DNA of 40,441 bases from a virus, in the IMG/VR virus record IMGVR_UViG_3300046616_000062, positions 1-40,441 of that record, one strand, 5' to 3'. The notes under the pieces are model-generated. The model was not told the origin of the DNA. It ran no database searches and saw only the letters and a list, made by a program, of their open reading frames with translations. How positions within the stretch are numbered: position 1 is the first letter of the stretch; every line of letters begins with the position of its first letter. The translations under genes were made by a program, and so were the position numbers. This document shows positions 6,230 through 13,068 of this stretch, one piece after another.

Positions 6230-6961
6230 TCAGCCCCAGTGCGGACGGGTGCCCGTCACAAGCCCGCCCGTGCGTACCGGCTCCGTCGTCGGCGTCTCAA
6301 CGGGCGTGATGACAACGGGAGTTGAGGACACGGGCGCTTCGGTGACCGGCTCCGGGGTCACGGTCGGCACTTCGGGCACGCCGGTCGGGAAGTGAAACCA
6401 GGGCTTGCCCGGGTCCGTGACCACGTTGGGCGCCGACACGACGTCGTCAGAGTTGTACGTGTCCGGCGCGTTGTCGGCGTCTTCCTGGGTGTCAATGCTT
6501 GTCGGCGTGACCGGCTCCGGCCTACCCGTGTACCCAGGACCCGGGAACGGCAAGAGCACGTCGGGCACGTGTACGCCGATGCCGCCGGGCAAGACCGACT
6601 TGCCGATGTCGTCCAACACCTTGCCGTCGCCCTGGGCGTCCTTGATGGGGCCCCTACTGCCTGCCTTCGTGGTCGGCTTCGCAGCGTGCCTAGGCGCCGT
6701 CGTGGCGACCTTCTCTGACCCCGTGTACGCCTTCGCGTGCTTCCCGGAGCTGGGCGACGCTGAGGCAGTCACAGCGGCCTTCAGGGGCTCCGTGTCGGCA
6801 ACGTCCTGGGCGTCGTTGGGCGCTGCGGTCACGGTCGTCGTCGGCGTCGGCATGGGCAGCGCTCCGGCAGGGGCGTTCGGGGAACTGAAGGCAAGTGCCC
6901 CCAGTCCGAAGGCCGTTGCTGCGGAAGCAACGATTGAGGCAGGAAAAACGATCTTGTGCAC
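6230..6961 (-). CDS. Secreted Pro/Thr-rich protein
   Basis: 243 residues with a typical signal peptide: HK start, hydrophobic stretch IVFPASIVASAATAFGLGAL, then a small-residue cleavage area near residue 35. The rest is low-complexity, rich in Pro, Thr, Val and Glu (PEPVTPTS, PTVTPEPVTEAPVS), with no catalytic motif and no cysteines in the mature part. GTG start at 6959-6961, with only weak GGGGA upstream. Likely exported from the lysogen or infected cell; possible roles are cell-surface modification or superinfection effects, but nothing in the sequence decides. Confidence 0.7.
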   Translation of the reverse strand: MHKIVFPASIVASAATAFGLGALAFSSPNAPAGALPMPTPTTTVTAAPNDAQDVADTEPLKAAVTASASPSSGKHAKAYTGSEKVATTAPRHAAKPTTKAGSRGPIKDAQGDGKVLDDIGKSVLPGGIGVHVPDVLLPFPGPGYTGRPEPVTPTSIDTQEDADNAPDTYNSDDVVSAPNVVTDPGKPWFHFPTGVPEVPTVTPEPVTEAPVSSTPVVITPVETPTTEPVRTGGLVTGTRPHWG

Positions 6962-7054
6962 TTGTGTCCCCGAGTTGATCTTGTTCGCGTTTCAACGTCT
7001 TGTGTATTAATGCTTGCATGTGCCACGCGTTCGGAATGCCAACTTCCGTAACAG

Positions 7055-7414
7055 CTAGGCAACAAGCCTGGGACTGTCTTCCGGGTGCACGTACTCACAC
7101 GACGTCCACACAACCGGGTACGGCACCAACTCGCGCGTTTCGCGACTGCGTACCCACTCGACGGCAGCGACCAAAAGGCCCGTGTCCTTGCGCCTGCCGA
7201 CGATCCTGAAGCCGTCGTACCTGGGCGCCGCCGGAGCGCTGAGAAGCCGTCCGATGAGCTTGCCGTGTGCCCTGAAGACCGACTTCAACTCAGTGCATGA
7301 CTGGATCAGTTCGTCACTCAGGTTGCCCCCCAGCATCGAGCACGGAAGCCACGCACGGGCAGCGCCGGACGGGACCCAGACGGACAGTGAAAGTTCATAC
7401 GGCACGGCGTGCAT
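7055..7414 (-). CDS. Hypothetical protein
   Basis: 119 residues from ATG 7412-7414, preceded by GGGGGG at good spacing; a GTG 39 nt upstream lacks a ribosome site. Begins MHAVPYELSLSVWVPSG. No recognised domain; mixed alpha/beta composition with cysteines near residues 25, 40 and 107. First gene of a group following the structured gap at 7454-7675. Confidence 0.6.
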   Translation of the reverse strand: MHAVPYELSLSVWVPSGAARAWLPCSMLGGNLSDELIQSCTELKSVFRAHGKLIGRLLSAPAAPRYDGFRIVGRRKDTGLLVAAVEWVRSRETRELVPYPVVWTSCEYVHPEDSPRLVA

Positions 7415-7453
7415 GGAAGCCCCCCAAGGCGGAATGTGTGCTTCAAGTTTCAC

Positions 7454-7675
7454 TTGCGAATTGTTGAAAGTTGGTCCTTCCTAGGTCCTGATCACGTCAC
7501 TTGTGAAGCCGTCGTGAAGGCGCACAACCGATCATCCGTAGGGATGACCACACGTCGTGTCGCGTCATCCGTTCGAACGGCTGTGCGAACGAGTTACCGA
7601 CCTTACGTCGAGCGACTGACATATGCCAGGGAGTAATGTGAAGGAATCTGACGCTGTGTCAGATACGGAGACATG
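7454..7675. other. Gene-free structured interval
   Basis: No convincing gene on either strand. It contains a perfect 12-bp palindrome CCGTTCGAACGG, the inverted repeats TCATCC/GGATGA and ACACGTCGTGT, and a hairpin TCTGAC/GTCAGA close to the operator at 7690. A regulatory role for the group starting at 7414 is plausible, but I cannot place a promoter with confidence. Confidence 0.35.
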
Positions 7676-7711
7676 AAAAAACCCCTGACTACTCACGTGA
7701 GTAGTCAGGGG
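7676..7711 (-). terminator. Rho-independent terminator built on operator site 2
   Basis: The operator palindrome extends to CCCCTGAC.../...GTCAGGGG, a continuous inverted repeat of about 30 nt. On the minus strand it is followed by TTTTTT. It lies just after the stop of the gene at 7726-7923, so the same DNA can stop RNA polymerase and bind the presumed repressor. Confidence 0.8.
7690..7703. promoter_or_regulatory. Operator-like palindrome, site 2 of 15
   Basis: Core TACTCACGTGAGTA within GACTACTCACGTGAGTAGTC, at the heart of the terminator described at 7676-7711. Confidence 0.8.
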
Positions 7712-7725
7712 CTTCGTCGTGCCGG

Positions 7726-7923
7726 TCAGTTGTCGTAATGCATGGTCACCCGGGCGTCGGCCTTGTACTCCGTGCCGCTGTATCCGATCGGCAGGAACAC
7801 GGTTCCGTCGCCGTTGTCCTGGGCGTCGTCGTGCACGTTGTACGCCATGGCGCCAACCTGAATCCAGTCACCGCGCTTGATGTGCTTCGCGGCCTTCGTC
7901 TTCGGGCGAGTCGTCGTGTTCAC
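7726..7923 (-). CDS. Hypothetical small protein
   Basis: 65 residues, GTG start at 7921-7923 with AAGGGG 6 nt upstream. The N-terminal 16 residues are basic (TTTRPKTKAAKHIKRGD); the rest looks beta-rich (DWIQVGAMAYNVHDD, GTVFLPIGYSGTEYKADARVTMHY). The pattern resembles small beta-barrel proteins, but I do not recognise it. It ends the cassette that begins with dCMP deaminase and is followed by an operator/terminator. Confidence 0.65.
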   Translation of the reverse strand: MNTTTRPKTKAAKHIKRGDWIQVGAMAYNVHDDAQDNGDGTVFLPIGYSGTEYKADARVTMHYDN

Positions 7924-7959
7924 CGTGTTCCCCTTCGTCGTGAGCTTGCGACGCTGAGC

Positions 7960-8364
7960 CTACAACACGTGCGAAGCGTCAGGGGTCACAACCCGACGAA
8001 TACCGGCAGCGCGTATGAGCGTCCAACACGACGGGCACGGCTCACGTGTCGTGTACAGGGTCGAGCCGGGAAGCTCAGCGGATAGGGCGTGACGAATGGC
8101 GTTGCGCTCAGCATGGTCGGCAACGCAGTTCGCGTAATCCGTGTTCGGCGCGCACTCTTCGCGGCTCAGTCGGCCACGTGGGCAGGCTCCGGCGGACGCG
8201 CACCCGGGAACGCCGGACGGCGCACCGTTGTAACCCGTGCCGCGTACTTCGTGGTTGGCGTTCACAAGGACGGCGCCAACCTGGGAACGCGTACAGTCCG
8301 CGCGCGTCGCCACCCAGGCAGCACCGGCCAGAAAGTACGCGTCCCAGGACGGACGGTCAGACAA
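7960..8364 (-). CDS. dCMP deaminase
   Basis: Converts dCMP to dUMP, feeding thymidylate synthesis by the ThyX encoded at 9435-10139. About 134 residues. Zinc site visible: HAERNAI (His plus catalytic Glu) and PCPSCW (two Cys), with substrate-side motifs TGYNGAPSG and CASAGACPRG. phiC31 also carries a dCMP deaminase. TTG start at 8362-8364 chosen because GGGGG lies about 7 nt upstream; the start overlaps the end of the thioredoxin-like gene. Part of a run of closely overlapping genes from 10139 down to 7960. Confidence 0.92.
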   Translation of the reverse strand: MSDRPSWDAYFLAGAAWVATRADCTRSQVGAVLVNANHEVRGTGYNGAPSGVPGCASAGACPRGRLSREECAPNTDYANCVADHAERNAIRHALSAELPGSTLYTTREPCPSCWTLIRAAGIRRVVTPDASHVL

Positions 8365-8629
8365 GGGCAAGCCCCCGGTTCAGAAGCGCTGTGATCTCTT
8401 CGCCGGTCGCTGCGCCCCGATGCTCCGCCAACACGTCGCCGTAAGGGTCGTCGTCGGCGTACACGCGCACGGTCGGCACAACGTCAACGCCGTCGGCACG
8501 GGAGTCGTACGACGTCACGTCGACAAACTCAGGTTCGACGTCGAGCGCCCAGCACGCTTCATCGAACGGGCCCCTGATCCGGCGGGAAGTCTCGTGTCCG
8601 GGAAGACCGATCAGAACGGCAAAGATCAC
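8357..8629 (-). CDS. Thioredoxin-fold-like protein without CxxC
   Basis: 90 residues from a GTG at 8627-8629 that overlaps the lipoprotein stop (GTGA). Order of elements suggests a thioredoxin/glutaredoxin fold: beta strand IFAVLIGLP, a middle strand EPEFVDVTSYDS, then DVVPTVRVYADD with the conserved-looking cis-proline position. The redox CxxC expected after the first strand is replaced (GHETSRRIRG). It may have lost redox activity or act as a binding protein. Call by pattern only. Confidence 0.5.
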   Translation of the reverse strand: MIFAVLIGLPGHETSRRIRGPFDEACWALDVEPEFVDVTSYDSRADGVDVVPTVRVYADDDPYGDVLAEHRGAATGEEITALLNRGLALV

Positions 8630-8829
8630 TTCGTGTCTCCCGTCGGCTCGACGTAGCGCGCACAGAACGTGTCGGTGACAAGGTGCGTCGTCACCTTCCC
8701 GCCCATGCCGACCGACGTCACAAGGTGCGTCCGCGTGTCCCAGTCGGCGCACTCCGGGCCCGGGTCGCAAGCGGTCAGCCCCAGGGCAGCAACGGCAACG
8801 GTCACGGCAACGGCAGCGGTCTTCTTCAC
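8626..8829 (-). CDS. Small lipoprotein
   Basis: 67 residues. Starts VKKTAAVAVTVAVAALGLTAC: a basic N-end, hydrophobic core and lipobox LTAC with the modified Cys near residue 21, so it should be lipid-anchored outside the membrane. The mature part is about 47 residues with two further cysteines. GTG start at 8827-8829 overlaps the previous stop and has GGAGG upstream. Lipoproteins in temperate phages often act in superinfection exclusion; that role here is inference. Confidence 0.75.
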   Translation of the reverse strand: MKKTAAVAVTVAVAALGLTACDPGPECADWDTRTHLVTSVGMGGKVTTHLVTDTFCARYVEPTGDTK

Positions 8830-9101
8830 GCGGTTTCCTCCACATCGGCGTAACGCACCTTCGCGCGCCATGCTTCTTTGATCTGTTCGTGAATGCGGTC
8901 AAGCGCGCGGCTCTTCCGGGGCCCGTACCCGTACCCGCCGTTCAGTTCGCCGTGCCGGTCACGGTCAAGCCATTCGTCAACCATGTCGTCAATGACGTCG
9001 ATTGCCGCCGGACTCAGCGCCATGAACGGGTTCGGTTCGCGCTGCCCGCAATCGAGTTTGTGACCGGTCGCGCGTTTGCATTCCTTGCAAGCCTGGGTCA
9101 C
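8826..9101 (-). CDS. Hypothetical protein with N-terminal zinc-binding-like cysteines
   Basis: 91 residues. The N-terminus MTQACKECKRATGHKLDCG has CxxC followed by HxxxC, a possible small zinc site. The remainder is helical and charged (AIDVIDDMVDEWLDRD, RIHEQIKEAWRAKV). GTG start at 9099-9101 overlaps the preceding stop, GAGGGG upstream. Function unknown; part of the ThyX-dCMP deaminase run. Confidence 0.7.
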   Translation of the reverse strand: MTQACKECKRATGHKLDCGQREPNPFMALSPAAIDVIDDMVDEWLDRDRHGELNGGYGYGPRKSRALDRIHEQIKEAWRAKVRYADVEETA

Positions 9102-9433
9102 CGGTACCCCTCAAGCTCGACCGTGAAGGAATTGGAAGCGCCCATGCGCACGATCAGCGAATAGTCACCCTGAACGCGAAGGCGCCTGTTTTCGACGTAC
9201 ACCTGAATTGCCTGCCGACACGTTCCGTCGTCCGGCCGAACGTGAAAGCCGATGCGCGAGTTACGCGGAAGGGGCGCGTCTTTCCTGCCGTAGTCGATAA
9301 GGAACGTATTCGAATCCGGGTTGTTGCCCTTCAGCTCTTCCGTCACCTTCCGTTCCGTCTCAAGGTCGCGCCGGAGTCGGTGAAGCTCTTCACGCGCCCA
9401 CTTCGGAAGTCGGTCTTCTCTCGGGTCGGTCAC
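9098..9433 (-). CDS. Hypothetical protein
   Basis: 111 residues from GTG 9431-9433, 1 nt after the thyX stop codon, with GGGGG inside the end of thyX as ribosome site. The N-terminal part is a charged helix (PKWAREELHRLRRDLETERKVTEELKG); the C-terminal part is beta-rich (RIGFHVRPDDG, RRLRVQGDYSLIVRMG). Not recognised. Confidence 0.65.
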   Translation of the reverse strand: MTDPREDRLPKWAREELHRLRRDLETERKVTEELKGNNPDSNTFLIDYGRKDAPLPRNSRIGFHVRPDDGTCRQAIQVYVENRRLRVQGDYSLIVRMGASNSFTVELEGYR

Positions 9434-9434
9434 G

Positions 9435-10139
9435 TCAGCCCCCATACGGCGAAGTCGGTACGTCCTGAACGGAGTTGGGCGCCACGGCCCGAAGGTGGTC
9501 AAGCACCAAACCGGCGAAGTCCCGAATCTCAGCGTCAGCGGCCACGTGCCAACGCTTGCCCAGGACGTCACGCCATGCGCGAAGGTTGCCGGTCACCACC
9601 ATGTCTACCGGCGCAGCGTTCGGCAGTACGGAGCGCGCGGCTTCACGTGCCTTCTTCCGGCTCAGCCCCGAAGCCCTCAGCTCACGCGTAAGCCCCTCGT
9701 ACCGACCAACGGCGTAGTTGTACGCGCTGATCAGTGCGGCTTCGCCCTGGGTGCCCTTGAGCGCTGGGGGGATGACCGGCGCCGTGTCCGCGTAGTCGAC
9801 GTAACGCTGACTGACGACGCTGAAGCTCAGGTGTCGATGACGGCTCAGCTCAGTCAGAAGCGCACGCGACACGTCCTGAACGAGAAACGTCACGGACGAA
9901 TGCTCAAGCACGCTGTAATGACCCTGGGCGAGAATGTTGCCCAGGTAGCCGACGTTCGACGCCGTGTCAGGATTCTTGCGACCGAAGGACTTGTAACAGA
10001 TACGCCCGGCGGCTTCCCCTAGCGCGTCAGCGTCAGTCGGAACGTCGTCGTTGTACTGGGCGCCGGACACGCGATAGGCGTACGCGGCGAGTAGGGGCGA
10101 CGGCTTCAGGACCGTTGAGGCAAGGACGTCAACCTTCAT
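9435..10139 (-). CDS. thyX: Flavin-dependent thymidylate synthase ThyX
   Basis: Makes dTMP from dUMP using FAD and methylene-tetrahydrofolate. 234 residues. The signature [14 protein letters not shown] (RHRxxSxxxxSQR family motif) is intact near residues 85-98, with other conserved pieces such as [13 protein letters not shown] and the C-terminal [15 protein letters not shown] start at 10137-10139 with GGAGAG upstream; the longer frame above it reads through the operator palindrome and is discarded. Together with dCMP deaminase and dNMP kinase it forms the phage nucleotide-supply set. Confidence 0.95.
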   Translation of the reverse strand: MKVDVLASTVLKPSPLLAAYAYRVSGAQYNDDVPTDADALGEAAGRICYKSFGRKNPDTASNVGYLGNILAQGHYSVLEHSSVTFLVQDVSRALLTELSRHRHLSFSVVSQRYVDYADTAPVIPPALKGTQGEAALISAYNYAVGRYEGLTRELRASGLSRKKAREAARSVLPNAAPVDMVVTGNLRAWRDVLGKRWHVAADAEIRDFAGLVLDHLRAVAPNSVQDVPTSPYGG

Positions 10140-10156
10140 GCGGCTTCTCTCCAAAG

Positions 10157-10188
10157 GGGCCCGACTACTCACGTGAGTAGTCGGGCCC
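10157..10188. terminator. Hairpin with operator core, between 10195 gene and thyX
   Basis: GGGCCCGAC...GTCGGGCCC extends the operator palindrome to about 32 nt. On the minus strand it is followed by CTTTGG with no real U run, like the U-less terminators described for the phiC31 early region. Confidence 0.55.
10166..10179. promoter_or_regulatory. Operator-like palindrome, site 3 of 15
   Basis: Core TACTCACGTGAGTA with GAC/GTC flanks, 27 nt upstream of the thyX start codon and inside the hairpin at 10157-10188. Confidence 0.8.
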
Positions 10189-10194
10189 AGGTCG

Positions 10195-10380
10195 TCAGTC
10201 GGGTATGTCTCCGGCAAGCCACTGGGCAAGCTGAAAGACGTCGTACGGGGTCAGCCCCTCAGCCCAGTCGAGCGGCTTGAGTAGGGCGTGTGCGCTCTTC
10301 CATGCGTCGTGTCGTTCCGCCATGGCGTCGGCGCGCTTCTGTGACGCCGTCTTGCGTGGCGTCTTCGGCTCAGTAGCCAC
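10195..10380 (-). CDS. Hypothetical small protein
   Basis: About 61 residues; start uncertain. I use GTG 10378-10380, which lies inside the end of the upstream gene; a TTG at 10404 would add eight residues. Sequence is basic then helical ([48 protein letters not shown]). Function unknown. Confidence 0.6.
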   Translation of the reverse strand: MATEPKTPRKTASQKRADAMAERHDAWKSAHALLKPLDWAEGLTPYDVFQLAQWLAGDIPD

Positions 10381-10678
10381 GACGGAAGCCGCCGACACGG
10401 TCAACGTCGAGCGCAGCGCGAATGTCTGACTGCCGCTTCGCCTCAGCCTGCCGCCAACCGGTCGCCGTACGCGCGTCGGTCGTGCTGGCAGTGATCTTCT
10501 CCGCCTCCTCCAGAAGCCACGCCGCGAACTGACGGGCCTGGGCCGGAGTCATCACAGCGCGGTCATTCGGAACGGCAACGCTGATCTTGCCCGGCTCCGT
10601 CGACTTGATGAAGCCGACAATGCGGCCGGTTCCCTCAGTCTGAAGTACAGCCTTCGTCTCAGTGGACACACGCAGCAT
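10370..10678 (-). CDS. Hypothetical protein
   Basis: 102 residues from ATG 10676-10678, preceded by GGAGAG at 7 nt. An upstream ATG at 10693 would add five residues but has no ribosome site. Beta-rich N-terminal part (MLRVSTETKAVLQTEGTGRIVGFIKS, PGKISVAVPN), then a helical stretch (TPAQARQFAAWLLEEAEKI) and a basic tail ending RVGGFRRGY. Not recognised. Confidence 0.65.
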   Translation of the reverse strand: MLRVSTETKAVLQTEGTGRIVGFIKSTEPGKISVAVPNDRAVMTPAQARQFAAWLLEEAEKITASTTDARTATGWRQAEAKRQSDIRAALDVDRVGGFRRGY

Positions 10679-10712
10679 TTTGTTTCTCTCCATCTGTAGA
10701 ACCTGGGCAACG

Positions 10713-10738
10713 AAAAGGGCGCACCATGAATGCGCCCC
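10713..10738 (-). terminator. Rho-independent terminator
   Basis: GGGGCGCATTCATGGTGCGCCC hairpin on the minus strand (stem GGGCGCA/TGCGCCC), followed by TTTTCG. Sits 15 nt after the stop of the gene at 10753-11151. Confidence 0.75.
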
Positions 10739-10752
10739 GGGTACTCCGTCGG

Positions 10753-11151
10753 TCACGCGAAGAGCGCGAGTTGTTCGGGCGTGAATTCGTGCCGGTCAAG
10801 CTCGACGGCTTCACGTGCGTCGAACACGACTTGACCGTGTGCGCCGACCCTCACAGCCCAGTCGGCAACGTCGTACGCCCAGACCTCAAAGCCACAGTCG
10901 GCAAGGGCTTCGGTCCATCCGTCGAACCATGCGTTGAGCGCGTCGAGCGAATCGAAGCCGCAACGCTCGTACGACTGAATACCCATCAAGAGCGGGTCGG
11001 CGTAGGGGCTGGGGTGCGTCGTATTCGAGTGGTCGCTAGCCATGCCCCAGAGTTGGGCAACGTGGGCTTCCGACAGTCCGTCGCATGTGTAGGGACCGGA
11101 CGGGAAGCCGACGTCAAGCGCCGTCCCGTGTCCCACTCGATACACCTTCAC
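10753..11151 (-). CDS. Hypothetical protein
   Basis: 132 residues, GTG start at 11149-11151 with GAAGGAG upstream. Sequence has repeated aromatic and acidic residues (YERCGFDSLDALNAWFDGWTEALADCGFEVWAYDV) and three cysteines; no transmembrane segment. Function unknown. Its 5' leader carries the tRNA-like fold at 11184-11240 and, just above it, operator site 4. Confidence 0.7.
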   Translation of the reverse strand: MKVYRVGHGTALDVGFPSGPYTCDGLSEAHVAQLWGMASDHSNTTHPSPYADPLLMGIQSYERCGFDSLDALNAWFDGWTEALADCGFEVWAYDVADWAVRVGAHGQVVFDAREAVELDRHEFTPEQLALFA

Positions 11152-11183
11152 GCCGTCTCTCCTTCGTCGTTGTGGTGCTTGCG

Positions 11184-11240
11184 TGCCCAGGAAGGGAGTC
11201 GAACCCTTCGAGCCGTACCGGTTACGGCCTGGGCCTGGGC
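11184..11240 (-). ncRNA. 57-nt tRNA-like fold lacking a D arm
   Basis: On the minus strand: acceptor GCCCAGG pairs perfectly with CCUGGGC, followed by an A in the discriminator position. The T arm is perfect (AAGGG/CCCUU, loop UUCGACU). An anticodon-like arm is perfect (GCCGU/ACGGC, loop AACCGGU). A 5-nt spacer CCCAG stands where the D arm should be. The anticodon position would read CCG, but position 33 is A instead of U, and CCA is not encoded. It ends 32 nt before the start of the gene at 10753-11151. It may be a degraded tRNA, a tRNA mimic acting in that leader, or chance folding of a GC-rich leader. Confidence 0.5.
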
Positions 11241-11244
11241 TGAC

Positions 11245-11258
11245 TACTCACGTGAGTA
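11245..11258. promoter_or_regulatory. Operator-like palindrome, site 4 of 15
   Basis: Core TACTCACGTGAGTA with GAC/GTC flanks and outer GGGC/GCCC arms. Immediately upstream of the tRNA-like fold and 13 nt past the stop of the 55-residue gene. Confidence 0.8.
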
Positions 11259-11271
11259 GTCGCCCCGGGTT

Positions 11272-11439
11272 CTAGCGGGTGCGGCAGGCGAGTCGCTTGA
11301 TGAGCGGCACGGACTCAGCGAAGGAATGCTGAACGGTGCTGATCACGTCGCCGTCGTCGTTCGCGGTGACGAACTCGACGTTGCTGCCGACGCGCTGAGT
11401 CGTAACGGTGTGGCCGGTCGGAAGGGTGAAGGTCTGCAC
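11272..11439 (-). CDS. Hypothetical small protein
   Basis: 55 residues from GTG 11437-11439 with AAGGAG 7 nt upstream. Sequence begins VQTFTLPTGHTVTTQRVG, beta-rich, ending in basic residues; too short to assign. Preceded by leader element copy 3, whose CTCCCTTA can pair with this AAGGAG. Confidence 0.6.
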   Translation of the reverse strand: MQTFTLPTGHTVTTQRVGSNVEFVTANDDGDVISTVQHSFAESVPLIKRLACRTR

Positions 11440-11474
11440 TGTGTTTCTCCTTAGTTGCTGTCTCGTGTGCCAGT

Positions 11475-11491
11475 AAGGGAGTCGGTTACTT
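11475..11491 (-). promoter_or_regulatory. Leader element, copy 3 (before the 55-residue gene)
   Basis: AAGTAACCGACTCCCTT; the stop codon of the sigma-like gene (TAA) is part of the element. CUCC(C)UUA pairs with UAAGGAG of the next gene with one bulged C. Confidence 0.65.
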
Positions 11492-12661
11492 GCGACCGGC
11501 GTTGGTGAGAATGGCGGCAGCGGCAACGGTGAGCGCCTGGGCGTGCGTCGGGTCCGTGATGCTGACGGCAGCGGCGTAGCGCTTCGCGAATGCCTTACGA
11601 CCCTTCGCGCGGTGCGCACGGACGTTCTGAGACGTCATGTCGAGATAGGCGCACAGCCCCTCAAGGTCGCCGGAGTCGCCCCAGCCGAAGTCAGTGACGC
11701 CCTTGATGCCGAAGGAGTGGCGGAGTACGTCACGCTGTGCCGCACCCATCGAGTCAAGCGTGTCGTTCACCCGGGCGTGCTTCTCACGCGAGTCGGCCAT
11801 GCGCTCTTCACGGACGTCACGAAGGTCGTCGGTCAGTGCGGTTTCCGTCGCCGTCGACACAGACGAACGGATGACGGCAAGGGCGTCGAGCACGTACCGG
11901 CGCTCAGTCGGGTCGAGCGGAACCCTGACGGCGTCCTCAAGCGCCTCAACGTCCGCCGGGGTCGTCTCACCCATGGCGGCAAGCTCAAGGGCGTCGAGCA
12001 CGCACACACGGGCTTCAGCGTCACGGGGAACGGTCACGTACCGGTACAGCACATGGGCGGCTTCGATCACAGCGCCCCGACCAACCTTCGGGCGAATCTC
12101 GCCGTCAAGGTCGTCGTCTTCATAGATCAGGACGTCAGCAAGGGAACCGTCAGCGTCCGGGTTGCCGGTCGACGTCGTGACCTTGTCGAGCGAAACGGCA
12201 CCCTGCCACGCGAGACGGGCGGCTTCGGCACGGTCGGCGCTGAGTCGCTTGCCCTTCGGCGGCAACACCTGGGAAAGCTTCGCGGCTTCGTACACGTCGC
12301 CGTCAGCGGCTTCGAGCATCGCAGCGAAGACCTTCACGGCGTTCTCGTCGGCTCCGGCGTTGCCGTTGCGCTCACTCCGTACGGCGTCCTTCAGCGTGTT
12401 CTCAACGGTCGTGTACGTGAGCTTGAAGAAGGCTTCCGCCGTCGTGTCCGTGAAGCGCTTCAGAAGGTCCCACACGGCCACACGGCCAACCTGGGCGAAC
12501 TCATCGGCGTAGTCATGGAACCGGGCGCCACCGTGCGGAGCCATGCGGTTAGCGGCCTTACGGGCAAGGACGGCAATCCGGGATTCGGTCGCTTCGATCA
12601 CCTGGGCCACGGCGGCAAGGTCGTTGTCCTGGGCGGCACGGATCGTGTCAATGGTCAGCAC
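11486..12661 (-). CDS. Sigma-70-like phage protein
   Basis: 391 residues, GTG start at 12659-12661 with GGGGAG upstream. The N-terminal half has a region-2-like pattern (HDYADEFAQVGRVAVWDLLKRF, then AFFKLTYTTVENTLKDAVR). The C-terminal part has a region-4-like end (LRHSFGIKG...LEGLCAYLDMTSQNVRAHRAKGRKAFAKRYAAA), a helix-turn-helix of the sigma-70 type. A long spacer separates them. phiC31-type phages are thought to need phage factors for late transcription, and this is the best candidate in the window. The family call is by pattern; it could instead be a structural relative without sigma activity. Confidence 0.6.
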   Translation of the reverse strand: MLTIDTIRAAQDNDLAAVAQVIEATESRIAVLARKAANRMAPHGGARFHDYADEFAQVGRVAVWDLLKRFTDTTAEAFFKLTYTTVENTLKDAVRSERNGNAGADENAVKVFAAMLEAADGDVYEAAKLSQVLPPKGKRLSADRAEAARLAWQGAVSLDKVTTSTGNPDADGSLADVLIYEDDDLDGEIRPKVGRGAVIEAAHVLYRYVTVPRDAEARVCVLDALELAAMGETTPADVEALEDAVRVPLDPTERRYVLDALAVIRSSVSTATETALTDDLRDVREERMADSREKHARVNDTLDSMGAAQRDVLRHSFGIKGVTDFGWGDSGDLEGLCAYLDMTSQNVRAHRAKGRKAFAKRYAAAVSITDPTHAQALTVAAAAILTNAGRK

Positions 12662-12694
12662 TGGGTTACTCCCCTAGGTCGTCTGATTCCGGGT

Positions 12695-12711
12695 AAGGGA
12701 GTCGGTGACCT
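12695..12711 (-). promoter_or_regulatory. Leader element, copy 4 (before sigma-like gene)
   Basis: AGGTCACCGACTCCCTT. ACUCCCUUA pairs with UAGGGGAGU over nine positions including one G-U; GGGGAG is the ribosome site of the gene starting at 12661. Confidence 0.7.
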
Positions 12712-12732
12712 AGGGGCGTGACGGAGTGCGTC

Positions 12733-12849
12733 TCAACCTGGGTACGGCAAGGTTTGCTCAGCGGTGAGCAAACATGGATGACCCGTGAAGGTCACCGACT
12801 CTTGCCGACGGGGGTTGATCAGTTCCGGTCCGTCGTGCACCACGAACAT
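12733..12849 (-). CDS. Possible small ORF below operator 5
   Basis: 38 codons from ATG 12847-12849 (starts MFVVHDGPELINPRR), about 12 nt after operator site 5, with no good ribosome site. It contains a 9-bp hairpin (GTTTGCTCA/TGAGCAAAC, loop GCGG, 12752-12773) and a plus-strand copy of the leader motif. It may not be a gene. The rest of the 12662-13151 gap holds two operators, one strong hairpin and no other candidate. Confidence 0.25.
   Translation of the reverse strand: MFVVHDGPELINPRRQESVTFTGHPCLLTAEQTLPYPG
12752..12773. repeat. Perfect hairpin with GCGG tetraloop
   Basis: GTTTGCTCA, GCGG, TGAGCAAAC: a 9-bp perfect stem in the gap between DNA polymerase and the sigma-like gene. No U tract follows on either strand; it could be a U-less terminator or an operator for another protein. 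Confidence 0.6.
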
Positions 12850-12860
12850 AACCCGGTGAC

Positions 12861-12874
12861 TACTCACGTGAGTA
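12861..12874. promoter_or_regulatory. Operator-like palindrome, site 5 of 15
   Basis: Core TACTCACGTGAGTA, symmetric out to GTGACTACTC/GAGTAGTCAC. In the gap upstream of the sigma-like gene. Confidence 0.8.
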
Positions 12875-12989
12875 GTCACTTTCTTTGCCGTGGCACCTGA
12901 GAAGACCGCGTGACCGCTGGGGAGGTTGTAGGGGTTTCGAAGGCGTAACGCCGTCTCATCCTTCAGATGTACGGGTGTGGCATATGCAG

Positions 12990-13028
12990 GAAGCCCCGTT
13001 ACCTGTGCTTTACAGGCAACGGGGCTTC
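12990..13028. terminator. Strong hairpin after DNA polymerase, U-less
   Basis: GAAGCCCCGTT pairs with AACGGGGCTTC over 11 bp, extended by CCTGT/ACAGG inside, with a short loop. No U run follows on either strand. Such terminators without a U tail were described in the phiC31 early region. Confidence 0.7.
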
Positions 13029-13054
13029 GGTACTCCGTCAGGACTACGCCTGAC

Positions 13055-13068
13055 TACTCACGTGAGTA
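13055..13068. promoter_or_regulatory. Operator-like palindrome, site 6 of 15
   Basis: Core TACTCACGTGAGTA; right flank GAC differs from the usual GTC. Between the DNA polymerase stop and the U-less terminator. Confidence 0.78.

Noticed and set aside
9445-9571. Longer start for the gene at 9098-9433 inside thyX
   Set aside because: The longer frame overlaps the ThyX C-terminus; GTG 9433 with GGGGG upstream is the better start.
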